Shown piece after piece: positions 54,064 through 63,897 of a DNA stretch of 64,000 nt (the first letter of the stretch is position 1; each line of letters begins with the position of its first letter). This stretch comes from Lonsdalea populi. GTDB lineage: Bacteria > Pseudomonadota > Gammaproteobacteria > Enterobacterales > Enterobacteriaceae. The DNA lies in assembly GCF_015999465.1 (NCBI RefSeq), contig NZ_CP065534.1, positions 1,488,001 through 1,552,000 on the forward strand, given 5' to 3'. Below the pieces are notes generated by a model. It was not told where the DNA came from. It was given only the letters and a program-made list of their open reading frames with translations, and did no database searches. Position numbers and translations under genes: made by a program.

Positions 54064-55104
54064 ATGAAAGAGGTTGTTGTGGGTCCGTTAATGTTAGATG
54101 TGGCCAGCTATGAGCTGGATGCCGAAGATCGCGAGGTGCTGGCACATCCGCTGGTTGGCGGTGTAATTCTGTTTAGCCGGAATTTTCACGATGCGGATCA
54201 GCTCGGCGAGCTGGTGCGTCAGATACGTCAGGCGGCGCGACAGCCGCTGGCGATCGCCGTCGATCAGGAAGGAGGCCGCGTTCAGCGTTTCCGCGATGGT
54301 TTCACTGCGCTGCCGGCAGCGCAGTCTTTCGCGGCATTGAACGATTTAGCGGAGGCTGAAGCGCTGGCGGAAGAGGGCGGTTGGCTGATGGCGGCGGAAA
54401 TCATCGCGATGGATATCGATATTAGCTTTGCGCCGGTACTGGATGTGGGTTATCAGAGCGTTGCTATAGGCGAGCGTGCGTTTCATGACGATCCTCAAAC
54501 CGTATTGGCGGTGGCGGATCGATTCATCACCGGCATGCACTCGGCGGGAATGAAAGCGACGGGCAAACATTTCCCGGGTCATGGCGCGGTGAGCGCGGAC
54601 TCGCACAAAGAGACCCCGCGAGACCCTCGTCCGCTGGCCCAGATTAGGGAACGGGACATGTCGGTGTTCCGCGAACTGATCAAGCGCGGACAGCTAGACG
54701 CTATTATGCCTGCGCATGTGATTTACACGGAAGGCGATCCGCTGCCGGCCAGCGGTTCACCATACTGGCTGAAACGCATTTTGCGTCAGGAACTGAAATT
54801 TGACGGCATCATCTTTTCCGACGACTTGTCGATGGAAGGCGCGGCGGTCATGGGCAGCTATCCCGAACGCGCGCAAGCCGCTCTGTCAGCCGGTTGCGAC
54901 ATGATATTAGTGTGCAATCATCGTGCGGGGGCGATCAGCGTGCTGGATCACCTGCCTCATTGCGAAGTGCCGGGGCTTGAACGGTTGAGACACCGTGGTC
55001 ATTTCACGCGCCGTGAACTGCAGGATTCCCCGCGTTGGAAACGCGTGAGTCAGCAATTGACAACGCTTAATGAGCGCTGGCAGGCGCTTAAGGCGGCAAA
55101 GTAG
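54064..55104 (+). CDS. nagZ: Beta-N-acetylhexosaminidase NagZ
   Basis: NagZ is a cytoplasmic family 3 glycosidase that removes GlcNAc from anhydro-muropeptides during cell wall recycling. The 346-residue product shows [18 protein letters not shown] near the start, [24 protein letters not shown], the substrate-binding [14 protein letters not shown], and the nucleophile Asp in [10 protein letters not shown] (about residue 248). Length is close to E. coli (341). ycfP, the next gene in E. coli, is absent, and a 349-bp gap to ndh follows. Confidence 0.96.
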   Translation: MKEVVVGPLMLDVASYELDAEDREVLAHPLVGGVILFSRNFHDADQLGELVRQIRQAARQPLAIAVDQEGGRVQRFRDGFTALPAAQSFAALNDLAEAEALAEEGGWLMAAEIIAMDIDISFAPVLDVGYQSVAIGERAFHDDPQTVLAVADRFITGMHSAGMKATGKHFPGHGAVSADSHKETPRDPRPLAQIRERDMSVFRELIKRGQLDAIMPAHVIYTEGDPLPASGSPYWLKRILRQELKFDGIIFSDDLSMEGAAVMGSYPERAQAALSAGCDMILVCNHRAGAISVLDHLPHCEVPGLERLRHRGHFTRRELQDSPRWKRVSQQLTTLNERWQALKAAK

Positions 55105-55302
55105 CTGAACCTTAACCACTCCGCAGGATCTAGGCGTTCTACCACGTTGGGACGCCTCGATGATTTTCTCTCTTCCTCACCTTGTTTGATACGCGCTGAA
55201 GCAGGCTCAAGTTTTGGGTGTTAAACGAATCGTTTCAGTTTTTTTAATTCATTGTATCTGAAAACTATTTTTCAGCGGATGCTTAAGAAATAGCAAAAAG
55301 AA

Positions 55303-55316
55303 TTGATATATATCAA
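55303..55316 (+). promoter_or_regulatory. FNR site upstream of ndh
   Basis: TTGATATATATCAA is a perfect match to TTGAT-N4-ATCAA and lies about 140 bp before the ndh start. E. coli ndh is repressed by FNR without oxygen, so the same control is expected. The rest of the gap 55105-55453 contains no gene. Confidence 0.9.
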
Positions 55317-55453
55317 TTTTGGTATGACCATATGACCCGCCATGATATCCTGCCCGTAGATTCCGACTAACTTTATAGAACCACATGTTATATAAGGATA
55401 TTGTGACTTTCCTTTGTTAACCGTGGGCTTACCTATTCTTCAGGGGGGTCATT

Positions 55454-56761
55454 TTGACATCTTTGCCAATCAAAAAAATTGTGATTGTCGGCGGTGGCGC
55501 TGGCGGATTGGAGCTTGCAACAAGCCTCGGGCATAAACTAGGCCGTAAAAACAAAGCCGAAATAACGCTTGTCGATCGCAATTCGAGCCATTTGTGGAAA
55601 CCGTTGCTGCATGAAGTGGCAACCGGCTCTCTGGACGATGATATGGACTCGTTGAGCTATCTGGCCCACGCCAGCAATCATGATTACCAGTTTCAGATGG
55701 GGACGTTGACGGGCATTAATCGCGAACAAAAAGAGATAGAGCTGGCCGAAATCCGCAACGATGCCGGCGAGCAGTTGGTTGCCGCGCGCACGTTGCAATA
55801 CGATATTCTGGTGGTTGCGTTGGGCAGCACCTCCAACGACTTCGGTACTCCCGGCGTGAAAGAACATTGTATCTTCCTGGACAACCCCAAACAGGCGCGT
55901 CGTTTCCACAACGAAATGCTGGACCTGTTCCTCAAATTCAACGCTGACCCAAGCCGCCAAGAGCGCGTCAATATCGCTATCGTCGGCGGCGGTGCGACGG
56001 GAGTCGAGCTGTCTGCCGAGCTGTATAACGCAGTCAAACAGTTGAACAGCTACGGTTTCAACGCGCTGGATAATCAGACGCTGAACGTTACGCTGGTCGA
56101 AGCGGGTGAACGTATTCTGCCCGCGCTACCACCGCGTATTTCGTCGGCCGTCCATCAGGAACTGACAAACATCGGCGTCCGAGTGTTGACTAAAACCATG
56201 GTGACCAGCGCCGAGTCCCACGGTCTCCATACCAAAGACGGAGAGTTCGTCGATGCCGATCTGATGGTCTGGGCCGCGGGCATTAAAGCGCCGGATGCGA
56301 TGAAGGATATTGCCGGTCTGGAAACCAACCGCATCAACCAGCTGGTAGTGGCTCCCACGCTGCAAACCACGCGTGATGCAAGTATCTTCGCGCTGGGGGA
56401 CTGTGCGTCCTGCCCGCAGGAAGGCGGCGGTTTTGTGCCACCTCGCGCTCAGGCCGCGCATCAGATGGCGTCGCTCTGCTTTGATAACATCATGGCGCTG
56501 ATAAACGGTAAACCGCTGCAATCTTATGTTTACAAAGACCACGGTTCGCTGGTTTCGCTCTCCAACTACAGCACCGTCGGCAACCTGATGGGCAACCTGA
56601 TGCGCGGCTCCGTTATGGTCGAAGGGAGGATTGCGCGTTTCGTTTACATCTCCTTGTACCGCATGCATCAGATTGCGTTGCACGGCTATATCAGAACCGG
56701 TCTGATGATGCTGGTTGGACGTATCAACCGGGTCATTCGACCCAGGCTGAAACTGCACTAA
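55454..56761 (+). CDS. ndh: Type II NADH dehydrogenase
   Basis: Ndh oxidises NADH and reduces ubiquinone without pumping protons, at the inner face of the membrane. TTG 55454, preceded by a G-rich ribosome site, gives 435 residues, with E. coli using a TTG start too. FAD-binding [18 protein letters not shown] is at about residues 9-25 and NADH-binding [18 protein letters not shown] at about 175-192. Also seen are [35 protein letters not shown] and the membrane-associating C-terminal segment [18 protein letters not shown] weak terminator-like hairpin is at 56775-56799. Confidence 0.97.
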   Translation: MTSLPIKKIVIVGGGAGGLELATSLGHKLGRKNKAEITLVDRNSSHLWKPLLHEVATGSLDDDMDSLSYLAHASNHDYQFQMGTLTGINREQKEIELAEIRNDAGEQLVAARTLQYDILVVALGSTSNDFGTPGVKEHCIFLDNPKQARRFHNEMLDLFLKFNADPSRQERVNIAIVGGGATGVELSAELYNAVKQLNSYGFNALDNQTLNVTLVEAGERILPALPPRISSAVHQELTNIGVRVLTKTMVTSAESHGLHTKDGEFVDADLMVWAAGIKAPDAMKDIAGLETNRINQLVVAPTLQTTRDASIFALGDCASCPQEGGGFVPPRAQAAHQMASLCFDNIMALINGKPLQSYVYKDHGSLVSLSNYSTVGNLMGNLMRGSVMVEGRIARFVYISLYRMHQIALHGYIRTGLMMLVGRINRVIRPRLKLH

Positions 56762-57096
56762 TTGCCTAATCCCGGCCGCCAGTCTCTATGACGGGCGGCG
56801 TTAATTGATTGTTTTTAAAATAGTTATATTTACCCATTTTTGCCGAACCTGATAAGAAAAATCCCAAATCTCAATCTTTGCGGACGTCGATCGGCGTTTG
56901 GTTAATTAATCCTATTGTTCCTCAAAATCACTTTGTGCAGACTTCCTCCTGTTTACGAACGGCGTTGCACGCACGCCGGATCACCCGAAAGTTAGCGCTT
57001 TTGGCATAATCATCACTGCTCTGCACAGGTCTGTTATCACAGGATGGCGTTAGGGCGAGATGGAGAATGCGTGAATATTTATTCAGGAGGTTTCCT

Positions 57097-57636
57097 GTGA
57101 ACAAGTCAATGTTAGCAGGCGTGGGGATCGGCGTTGCCGCCGCACTTGGGGTAGCCGCTGTAGCCAGTATGGATGTCTTCTCGCCTAAGCCGCAGTATGC
57201 CCAGGTGTTGGCTGCCACACCGATCAAAGAAACCGTCAAGACGCCGCGGCAGGAGTGCCGCAATGTCACGGTGACCCATAGACAGCCAGTACAAGATGAA
57301 AACCGTATTGCCGGATCGGTGCTCGGCGCGGTTGCCGGGGGCGTTTTAGGTCATCAATTCGGCGGCGGGCGTGGTCGTGACGTCGCTACGGTAGCGGGTG
57401 CCTTAGCGGGCGGTTACGCGGGTCATCAAGTGCAGGGCAAGATGCAGGAGCGTGATACCTATTCTTCCACTCAGCAGCGCTGTCAGACGGTGTATGACAA
57501 GTCGCAAAAAGTACTGGGTTACGACGTTACCTACAGGATTGGTGACCAGGAAGGAAAAGTGCGTATGGAACGCGATCCCGGTACGAAAATCCCGCTAGAC
57601 CGAAATGGTCAACTGGTGCTGAGCGAGCAGATTTAA
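57097..57636 (+). CDS. ycfJ: Glycine zipper protein YcfJ
   Basis: The 179-residue product starts at GTG 57097 after AGGAGG and equals the E. coli length. It has an N-terminal hydrophobic segment (MLAGVGIGVAAALGVAAVA) acting as signal or anchor, TPRQECRNVTVTHRQPVQDE, and a glycine zipper domain (AGSVLGAVAGGVLGHQFGGG, AGALAGGYAGHQVQG) of the kind that inserts in membranes. E. coli YcfJ is envelope-associated and of unknown function, with links to biofilm. The upstream gap 56762-57096 is 335 bp and has no other gene. The frame's upstream ATG at 57067 is less likely. Confidence 0.93.
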   Translation: MNKSMLAGVGIGVAAALGVAAVASMDVFSPKPQYAQVLAATPIKETVKTPRQECRNVTVTHRQPVQDENRIAGSVLGAVAGGVLGHQFGGGRGRDVATVAGALAGGYAGHQVQGKMQERDTYSSTQQRCQTVYDKSQKVLGYDVTYRIGDQEGKVRMERDPGTKIPLDRNGQLVLSEQI

Positions 57637-57664
57637 ACCCCTCCTCAAAACCTTCTCAATCCGC

Positions 57665-57701
57665 GCTGGTTCCGTTCGAAGTGCGTTCGGGCGGAACCAG
57701 C
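57665..57701. terminator. Hairpin between ycfJ and the GltI-like gene
   Basis: GCTGGTTCCG (57665-57674) pairs exactly with CGGAACCAGC (57692-57701) in the gap between these convergent genes. T-runs are poor on both strands, so termination may be weak or Rho-assisted. Confidence 0.5.
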
Positions 57702-57757
57702 AGCGCTAATCAGTTAAAATTCCCCCACAAAACGCTTGGCTCGATGAGGGGAATTGA

Positions 57758-58660
57758 CTACAGAATACGATCGTTCGGCGCCTTGAACAGGGCTTTCATA
57801 TCCTCGGACATCTCAAAGTTCATGTTGATGTTCTTCGGGGGGATAGGCTGCTTAAACCAGCGCTGATACCACTTCTCCGCTTCGCCCTGAGTCTGCGCCT
57901 GAGCAATCGTCGAGTCCATCAATTGCTTGAATGCCGGATCGTCCTTGCGAAGCATACAGCCGTATGCCTCGTGAGACTGTGCGGTGCCGACGATAGCCCA
58001 CTGATCCGGTTTCTTCGCCTTGGCGCGTTCTCCGGCCAGCAGAGGATCATCCATATAGAAAGCCACGGCACGTCCGCTTTCCAGCGTTCTGAATGCATCG
58101 CTGTGATCTTTAGCTGGAATGATGCGCATCTGCATATTGTTCTTATCATTCAGCTTGTTAAGCAGGATTTCGTTGGTAGTCCCCGCCGTTGTCACTACCG
58201 GCTTACCGGCGAGGTCGCTAAAGTCACTGATCCCGCTATCTTTTCTGACCAACAGTTTTCCACCCACGATAAAGATGGAGTTAGAGAACGCGGCCTGCTG
58301 CTGACGTTCCGCATTGTTGGTGGTCGAACCGCACTCAAAATCTATCGTACCGTTTTGCAGCAGGGGAATACGGGTGGATGAGGTAATCGGCACCATTTTC
58401 ACCGTCAGATTAGGCAGGCCCAGCTGTTTTTTCACGGCATCGACAATGGCATTCGAATACTCCTGCGAATAGCCGACGACTTTCTGATCGTTGTCCAGAT
58501 AGGAAAAGGGGACGGAGGACTCGCGATGCCCGACCACAATCAACCCGCGTGCTTTGATTTTTTTCAGTGTATCGTTGGTCGAAGCGCTAGTGTCTGCGGC
58601 ATAGGCGGCATGGCAAGCGATTCCGGTCAGAATAACCGAGACCAATGTCGTTATTTTCAT
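57758..58660 (-). CDS. GltI-like glutamate/aspartate-binding protein
   Basis: The 300-residue product is a periplasmic amino-acid binding protein strongly similar to GltI of the glutamate/aspartate ABC transporter. It has a signal peptide (ITTLVSVILTGIACHAAYA, about residue 22), VVGHRESSVPFSYLDNDQ, GYSQEYSNAIVDAVKKQLG, NGTIDFECGSTTNNAERQ, AKDHSDAFRTLESGRAVAFY and AYGCMLRKDDP, and ends ALFKAPNDRIL. ATG 58660 has GGAG 7 bases upstream and is preferred over ATG 58672. The permease and ATPase genes (gltJKL) are not adjacent, so this is an orphan that would need a partner elsewhere. Confidence 0.9.
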   Translation of the reverse strand: MKITTLVSVILTGIACHAAYAADTSASTNDTLKKIKARGLIVVGHRESSVPFSYLDNDQKVVGYSQEYSNAIVDAVKKQLGLPNLTVKMVPITSSTRIPLLQNGTIDFECGSTTNNAERQQQAAFSNSIFIVGGKLLVRKDSGISDFSDLAGKPVVTTAGTTNEILLNKLNDKNNMQMRIIPAKDHSDAFRTLESGRAVAFYMDDPLLAGERAKAKKPDQWAIVGTAQSHEAYGCMLRKDDPAFKQLMDSTIAQAQTQGEAEKWYQRWFKQPIPPKNINMNFEMSEDMKALFKAPNDRIL

Positions 58661-59032
58661 GGTGTACTCCATTGTTTAAGTATTGACCGCTTAAGCGTAG
58701 AACGTTTCTTGGAATTCACGCGGTAACGGGCCAGCTCGGCCGATGCGATGAGCGCTGCCGTCCGGCGGGCTGCGTCACCAGGCAAAATTGATGCCATGAT
58801 GCGTGTACCCAAATCTGACGGAAGGCGATCCCTCGTTGGGCAAGGCGCCAGAGAGTGAAAAGAATTAAACACTATGCGCATCGCCCGTCGGACAGCGTTT
58901 TGGTGCACCTTGATAGTGCGTACTGACGAGGGTGTGCGTCTAAAGGTGGAGGGCGCCAACGGGAGAGCCTGGCATGGCGAGCAGAGTGTTATCGCGCGGG
59001 AACAAGCGATGAATCAGCGCGTGAAATGGAAA

Positions 59033-59054
59033 GACCCCGGTTCGAACCGGGGTC
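59033..59054. terminator. 22-bp palindrome after mfd
   Basis: GACCCCGG (59033-59040), TTCGAA, CCGGGGTC (59047-59054) form a perfect palindrome with T-rich sequence beyond on the minus strand (TCTTTCC). It probably terminates mfd, whose stop is 55 bp away. The stretch 58661-59032 upstream of the GltI-like gene shows no gene I can support. Confidence 0.6.
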
Positions 59055-59108
59055 CTGTCAGTCAAACGGGAGACAGACGCACTCGCCCGTCATACCCGGT
59101 TACGCGCT

Positions 59109-62100
59109 TCAGGCCGGGCATGTATGCTGCGCCATCGAGGTCAACAGCTCGCGCATGAAGGTTAATCGTGCAGGGCGATCGCTCAGATCGGTAATGAACT
59201 TGAGGCGAGTTGGACCATCCAACCGGTAGACGCCGGATTCTCGCTGCAGCAGGCCAATTAAATAGCTCGGTTCGACGCGGTTATTCTGGCTGAACTCAAT
59301 AAAACCTCCTTTGTCGTGTCCTTCGATCCGCTTGATGCCCAGTGACTGCGCCTGCTGACGCAGTGCGGCAATCTGCAACAGGTTGCGAGCGGCGTTCGGC
59401 AGCGGGCCGAAGCGATCAATCAGCTCGGCTCGGAGATCGGTTAACTCACCGTCGCCGTGGGCGCTGGCGATCCGTTTATAGAACGACAGGCGGGTATTCA
59501 CATCAGGGATAAAATCTTCCGGCAGCAGGGAAGGCAGACGCAGCTCCACGTCGGTCTGGTTGCTGATCAGATCCTCCAGCGAAGGCTCCCGACCTTCCTT
59601 GAGGGATTCGACCGCGCTCTCCAACAGCTCTATGTACAGCGAGAAGCCGACGCTTTCCATCTGTCCGCTTTGCCCTTCGCCCAACAGCTCGCCTGCGCCA
59701 CGGATCTCCAGATCGTGAGTTGCCAGCGCGAAGCCTGCGCCAAGATCTTCCAGCGAAGCGATAGCTTCCAAACGTTTGTGCGCGTCCGAGCTCATGGCTT
59801 TCGGATTCGGGGTCAACAAATAGGCGTAGGCCTGGTGGTGAGAGCGGCCGACGCGTCCACGCAGTTGATGGAGCTGCGCCAGACCAAAATGATCGGCGCG
59901 CTCAATGACGATGGTATTGGCGCTGGGAATATCGATGCCGGTTTCTATGATTGTCGTACACACCAGCACGTTGAAACGTTGGTGGTGGAAGTCGTTCATC
60001 ACCCGCTCGAGATCGCGTTCGCGCATCTGCCCGTGGCCGACCGTGATCCGCGCCTCTGGCACCAGCTCGCTCAGTCGCTGCGCCGCTTTTTCGATGTTTT
60101 CGACGTCGTTGTACAGGTAATACACCTGACCGCCACGCAGCGTTTCGCGCAGAATCGCTTCTCGGACCACCAGGCTGTCATATTCGCGAACGAAGGTTTT
60201 GACCGCCAGACGACGTGCCGGCGGGGTCGCGATGATCGATAAATCGCGCATACCGCTTATGGCCATATTCAGCGTTCGCGGGATAGGCGTGGCGGTCAGC
60301 GTCAGTATGTCGACGTTGGCGCGCATGGCTTTAATGCGCTCTTTGTGGCGCACGCCGAAGCGGTGCTCTTCATCCACAATCAGCAGGCCGAGATCGTGCC
60401 AATGAACGTCGCTCTGCAACAGCTTATGGGTGCCGATGAGAATGTCGACTTTACCCTCACGCGTTTGTTCCAGCACCTGTGACTGCTCGCTCTGGCTGCG
60501 GAAGCGGGAGATCATCTCGATGCGAACGGGCCAGTTGGCGAAGCGGTCGCGGAAATTATCGAAGTGCTGCTGAGCCAACAGGGTGGTGGGGACTAAGACG
60601 GCGACCTGTTTGTGGTTCTCGACCGCCAGATAGGCGGCGCGCATGGCGACTTCGGTTTTTCCGAAGCCGACATCGCCGCACACCAGGCGATCCATCGCCA
60701 GCGGTTGGCACATGTCGCTCAGCACGGCGTTGATAGCCTGAGCCTGATCCGGCGTGGGTTCGAACGGGAACCCTTCGCAGAACAGCTGGTATTGGGCTTT
60801 ATCATGCTTGAAGGCGAAGCCGCGCTTGGCCTCGCGCTGGGCATACACATCCAGCAGCTCGGCGGCGACATCTCGGACTTTTTCGGCGGCTTTTTGACGG
60901 GCTCGTACCCAGGCGTCGCCGCCCAGCTTGTGCAATGGCGCGTTTTCATCGCTGCCGCCCGCATACCGGCTGATCAGATGCAGCGAGGAAACCGGCACGT
61001 AGAGTTTGTCGTTACCCGCGTAATGCAGGATCAGGTACTCCGCCGTGATGCCGCCCGCTTCAAGGGTAGTAAGTCCGGCATAGCGTCCCACGCCGTGTTC
61101 CAGGTGCACGACCGGTTGACCGGTGCGCAGCTCCGCCAGGTTGCGGATCAGCGTTTCGGTATTGATGGCGCGGCGGTTGTCCTGACGCGGTCGGCTGATG
61201 CGCTCACCCAGCAGATCGCTTTCGCATATCAGCGCCCAGCGTCGCAGGGTATCCACGAATCCGTGCTCGCTCGCTCCGACCTGCAGATAGCAGCCGGATT
61301 CTTGCGCCTGCTCCAGACGGCCAATGGGCTTCGGCGCCAGTTTGATGCGTGACAATAGTTCCTGCAGCGTTTCCCGTCGGCCTTCGCTTTCCACCGAGAA
61401 GATAATGCGGCCGCTGAACTGTTCCACGAAGCGGCGCAGCGCGTCGAGCGGGGATTTCTGCTGATGCTCGACGGCGAGTGAAGGCAGCGTCTGGTAGCCC
61501 AGATTGACGTTGGCGGCTTTCGATGGCAGCGACTCCGCGCGCAGCTGTACGCGCGGCCACTGCTTGATTTCGCTCAGCAGCGTGTCGACAGGTAGCCATA
61601 AGACGGGCGGCGCCAGCAGCGGACGCATCGGATCGACGCTGCGGCTGTCATAGCGCTGTTGAATGTCCTGCCAGAACCGTTCGGCGCTGTGCTGCAAATC
61701 GCCGCTGTTGACCAGCAGCGTCCCTCGCGGGAAGTAGCTGAACAGCGAGGGCAGGGGCTGGCTGAAAAACAGCGGTTGCCAATACTCTATCCCGGCGGGC
61801 CAGGTGTTTTTGCTGACCTGCTGATAGATGTGTTCCGGGTCGCGGCGCACCTCGAATTGTTCGCGCCACTGGCTGCGGAACAGCTCGATGGCGTCTTTAT
61901 CCGTTGGGAACTCGTGAGCGGGCAGTAGGCTGATGTGGTCGACCTCGTTCAGCGTCCGCTGGGTATCCACATCGAACAGCCGCAGGCTATCGATGTCATC
62001 ATCGAAGAAGTCGATGCGGAACGGTTCTTCGCTGCCCATCGGAAACAGGTCGAGCAGCGCGCCGCGCGTGGCGAACTCGCCATGTTCCATCACCTGATCC

Positions 62101-62558
62101 ACGCTGCGATAGCCCGCTTGTTCTAGCTGTGCGCGCAGTTTGTCGCGGGACAGGCGCTGGCCTTTCTTCAACATCAGCGCATGCCCATGCAGGAACGTAT
62201 GCGGGCAGACTTTCTGCATCAGCGTGTTGACCGGCAGGATGAGCATGCCGCGCTCCATCAGCGGCAGCTGATATAATGTCGCGAGGCGGGCAGAGATAAT
62301 TTCCTGATGAGGTGAGAAGCTGTCGTAGGGCAAGGTTTCCCAGTCCGGCAAGGTGGTGACCGGCCGATCCGTAAACTGTTGGATTTCGTCGCGAAGCCGC
62401 AGCGCGTTTTGCATATCCGGGGCGATCATTACCACCAGCCCTGTATGACGTTCAATGATTTCTGCGCATTCAACAGCGCACGCCGCGCCGGTCAATTCGC
62501 CTAGCAGGCGCTGCTCTCCCGCTTTGCGTGGCAAGGTATAACGGTATTGTTCAGGCAT
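59109..62558 (-). CDS. mfd: Transcription-repair coupling factor
   Basis: Mfd removes RNA polymerase stalled at DNA damage and recruits UvrA. The 1149-residue product (E. coli 1148) has the N-terminal UvrB-homology region (about 1-350), the RNA polymerase interacting domain (about 475-545, LRTGQPVVHLEHGVGRYAGL), and a RecG-like translocase with Walker A VCGDVGFGKTEVAMRAA (about 625-640), LVPTTLLAQQH, DEEHRFGVRHKERIK, LTATPIPRTL and QLRGRVGRS. The C-terminal D7 domain ends with a short MAQHTCPA tail. It is divergent from lolC. ycfT, between mfd and lolC in E. coli, is absent. Confidence 0.97.
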   Translation of the reverse strand: MPEQYRYTLPRKAGEQRLLGELTGAACAVECAEIIERHTGLVVMIAPDMQNALRLRDEIQQFTDRPVTTLPDWETLPYDSFSPHQEIISARLATLYQLPLMERGMLILPVNTLMQKVCPHTFLHGHALMLKKGQRLSRDKLRAQLEQAGYRSVDQVMEHGEFATRGALLDLFPMGSEEPFRIDFFDDDIDSLRLFDVDTQRTLNEVDHISLLPAHEFPTDKDAIELFRSQWREQFEVRRDPEHIYQQVSKNTWPAGIEYWQPLFFSQPLPSLFSYFPRGTLLVNSGDLQHSAERFWQDIQQRYDSRSVDPMRPLLAPPVLWLPVDTLLSEIKQWPRVQLRAESLPSKAANVNLGYQTLPSLAVEHQQKSPLDALRRFVEQFSGRIIFSVESEGRRETLQELLSRIKLAPKPIGRLEQAQESGCYLQVGASEHGFVDTLRRWALICESDLLGERISRPRQDNRRAINTETLIRNLAELRTGQPVVHLEHGVGRYAGLTTLEAGGITAEYLILHYAGNDKLYVPVSSLHLISRYAGGSDENAPLHKLGGDAWVRARQKAAEKVRDVAAELLDVYAQREAKRGFAFKHDKAQYQLFCEGFPFEPTPDQAQAINAVLSDMCQPLAMDRLVCGDVGFGKTEVAMRAAYLAVENHKQVAVLVPTTLLAQQHFDNFRDRFANWPVRIEMISRFRSQSEQSQVLEQTREGKVDILIGTHKLLQSDVHWHDLGLLIVDEEHRFGVRHKERIKAMRANVDILTLTATPIPRTLNMAISGMRDLSIIATPPARRLAVKTFVREYDSLVVREAILRETLRGGQVYYLYNDVENIEKAAQRLSELVPEARITVGHGQMRERDLERVMNDFHHQRFNVLVCTTIIETGIDIPSANTIVIERADHFGLAQLHQLRGRVGRSHHQAYAYLLTPNPKAMSSDAHKRLEAIASLEDLGAGFALATHDLEIRGAGELLGEGQSGQMESVGFSLYIELLESAVESLKEGREPSLEDLISNQTDVELRLPSLLPEDFIPDVNTRLSFYKRIASAHGDGELTDLRAELIDRFGPLPNAARNLLQIAALRQQAQSLGIKRIEGHDKGGFIEFSQNNRVEPSYLIGLLQRESGVYRLDGPTRLKFITDLSDRPARLTFMRELLTSMAQHTCPA

Positions 62559-62694
62559 AGTCTGATTATCAGGTCTTAATCTCGACCCCTCTAAGAAAAA
62601 GCCGGAGAGAGAGATAGTTAGGGTTCCATAAAGCGGTACTACCCTTTATTATCCTTGATCACTTTGCTTTAGCAACCTCATCCAGACGGATTTC

Positions 62695-63897
62695 ATGTAT
62701 CAACCTGTCGCGTTATTTATTGGCCTTCGCTACATGCGCGGGCGTGCCTCTGACCGCTTTGGGCGGTTTGTCTCCTGGCTGTCGGCTATCGGCATCACCC
62801 TCGGTGTGATGGCGTTGGTCACCGTCCTTTCCGTGATGAACGGATTCGAGCGAGAACTCGAAAAAAGCATTTTGGGACTGATGCCTCAGGCGTTGATCAC
62901 CACGCCCCAGGGGTCATTGAACCCTGACCAACTTCCCGCTTCCAATTTGCAAAATCTTAAAGGCGTGACGCGCATTGCGCCCCTGACGACGGGCGACGTG
63001 GTGTTGCAAAGCGCGCGTGGCGTCGCGGTGGGCGTGATGCTGGGCGTCAACCCGGACGAAGACGAGCCGTTGTCGCGCTATCTGGTCAACACCCGTCAGC
63101 AGCAACTGCAACCGGGGGCCTATCAGGTCATTTTGGGCGAACAGTTGGCGAGTCAACTGGGTGTTAAACGCGGCGAACAGCTGCGCCTGATGGTGACCAG
63201 CGCCAGCCAGCTTACGCCGATGGGCCGAATTCCAAGCCAACGCCTGTTCACCGTGGCGGGAACGTTTGCCGCGCAAAGCGAGGTGGACGGCTATCAGTTG
63301 TTGGTCAATCAGCAGGACGCCTCTCGACTGCTGCGCTACCCGCTCAGTAACATCACCGGCTGGCGGCTCTGGTTGCAGGAACCGCTGGCGGTAGATTCGC
63401 TCAGTCAGCAGTCGTTGCCCGCCGGAACCGTATGGAAAGATTGGCGCGAGCGTAAGGGCGAGCTGTTTCAGGCGGTGCGAATGGAAAAAAATATGATGGG
63501 GCTGTTGTTGAGTCTCATCGTGGCTGTGGCGGCCTTTAACATTATCACGTCGCTGGGACTGCTGGTGATGGAGAAACAGGGAGAAGTGGCGATTTTACAA
63601 ACTCAGGGATTGACGCAGCGTCAGATCATGGCGCTGTTTATGGTTCAGGGCGGCGGAGCCGGCGTGTTCGGTTCGCTGGTCGGCGCGTTGGTAGGCGTGC
63701 TGTTGGCCAGCCAGCTTAATACGCTGCTGCCGTTGCTGGGGCTGCTCATCGACGGTGGATCTCTGCCGGTTGTGATTGAGCCGCTGCAGGTGACCGTTAT
63801 CGCCCTCGTGGCGATGCTGCTGGCGTTGCTCTCCACGCTTTATCCTTCCTGGCGCGCCGCCGCCGTCCATCCTGCTGAGGCTTTACGTTATGAATAA
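62695..63897 (+). CDS. lolC: Lipoprotein-releasing ABC transporter permease LolC
   Basis: LolC forms, with LolE and the ATPase LolD, the inner membrane machine that passes outer membrane lipoproteins to LolA. The 400-residue product (E. coli 399) has an N-terminal membrane segment ([20 protein letters not shown], about 29-49) and a periplasmic MacB-like core domain (about 50-265). Three C-terminal helices follow (about 270-295, 315-345, 360-385), with [16 protein letters not shown] in the coupling helix region. Its stop overlaps the lolD start by 8 bp. Confidence 0.97.
   Translation: MYQPVALFIGLRYMRGRASDRFGRFVSWLSAIGITLGVMALVTVLSVMNGFERELEKSILGLMPQALITTPQGSLNPDQLPASNLQNLKGVTRIAPLTTGDVVLQSARGVAVGVMLGVNPDEDEPLSRYLVNTRQQQLQPGAYQVILGEQLASQLGVKRGEQLRLMVTSASQLTPMGRIPSQRLFTVAGTFAAQSEVDGYQLLVNQQDASRLLRYPLSNITGWRLWLQEPLAVDSLSQQSLPAGTVWKDWRERKGELFQAVRMEKNMMGLLLSLIVAVAAFNIITSLGLLVMEKQGEVAILQTQGLTQRQIMALFMVQGGGAGVFGSLVGALVGVLLASQLNTLLPLLGLLIDGGSLPVVIEPLQVTVIALVAMLLALLSTLYPSWRAAAVHPAEALRYE

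Noticed and set aside
58874..59158. Plus-strand frame of 94 codons beyond the GltI-like gene
   Set aside because: It reads through the mfd terminator palindrome and into mfd antisense; the peptide has the low-complexity Arg/Pro/Gly look of a spurious frame and no ribosome site.
59457..60242. Plus-strand frame of 261 codons
   Set aside because: It is antisense to mfd and has no start site or recognised domain.
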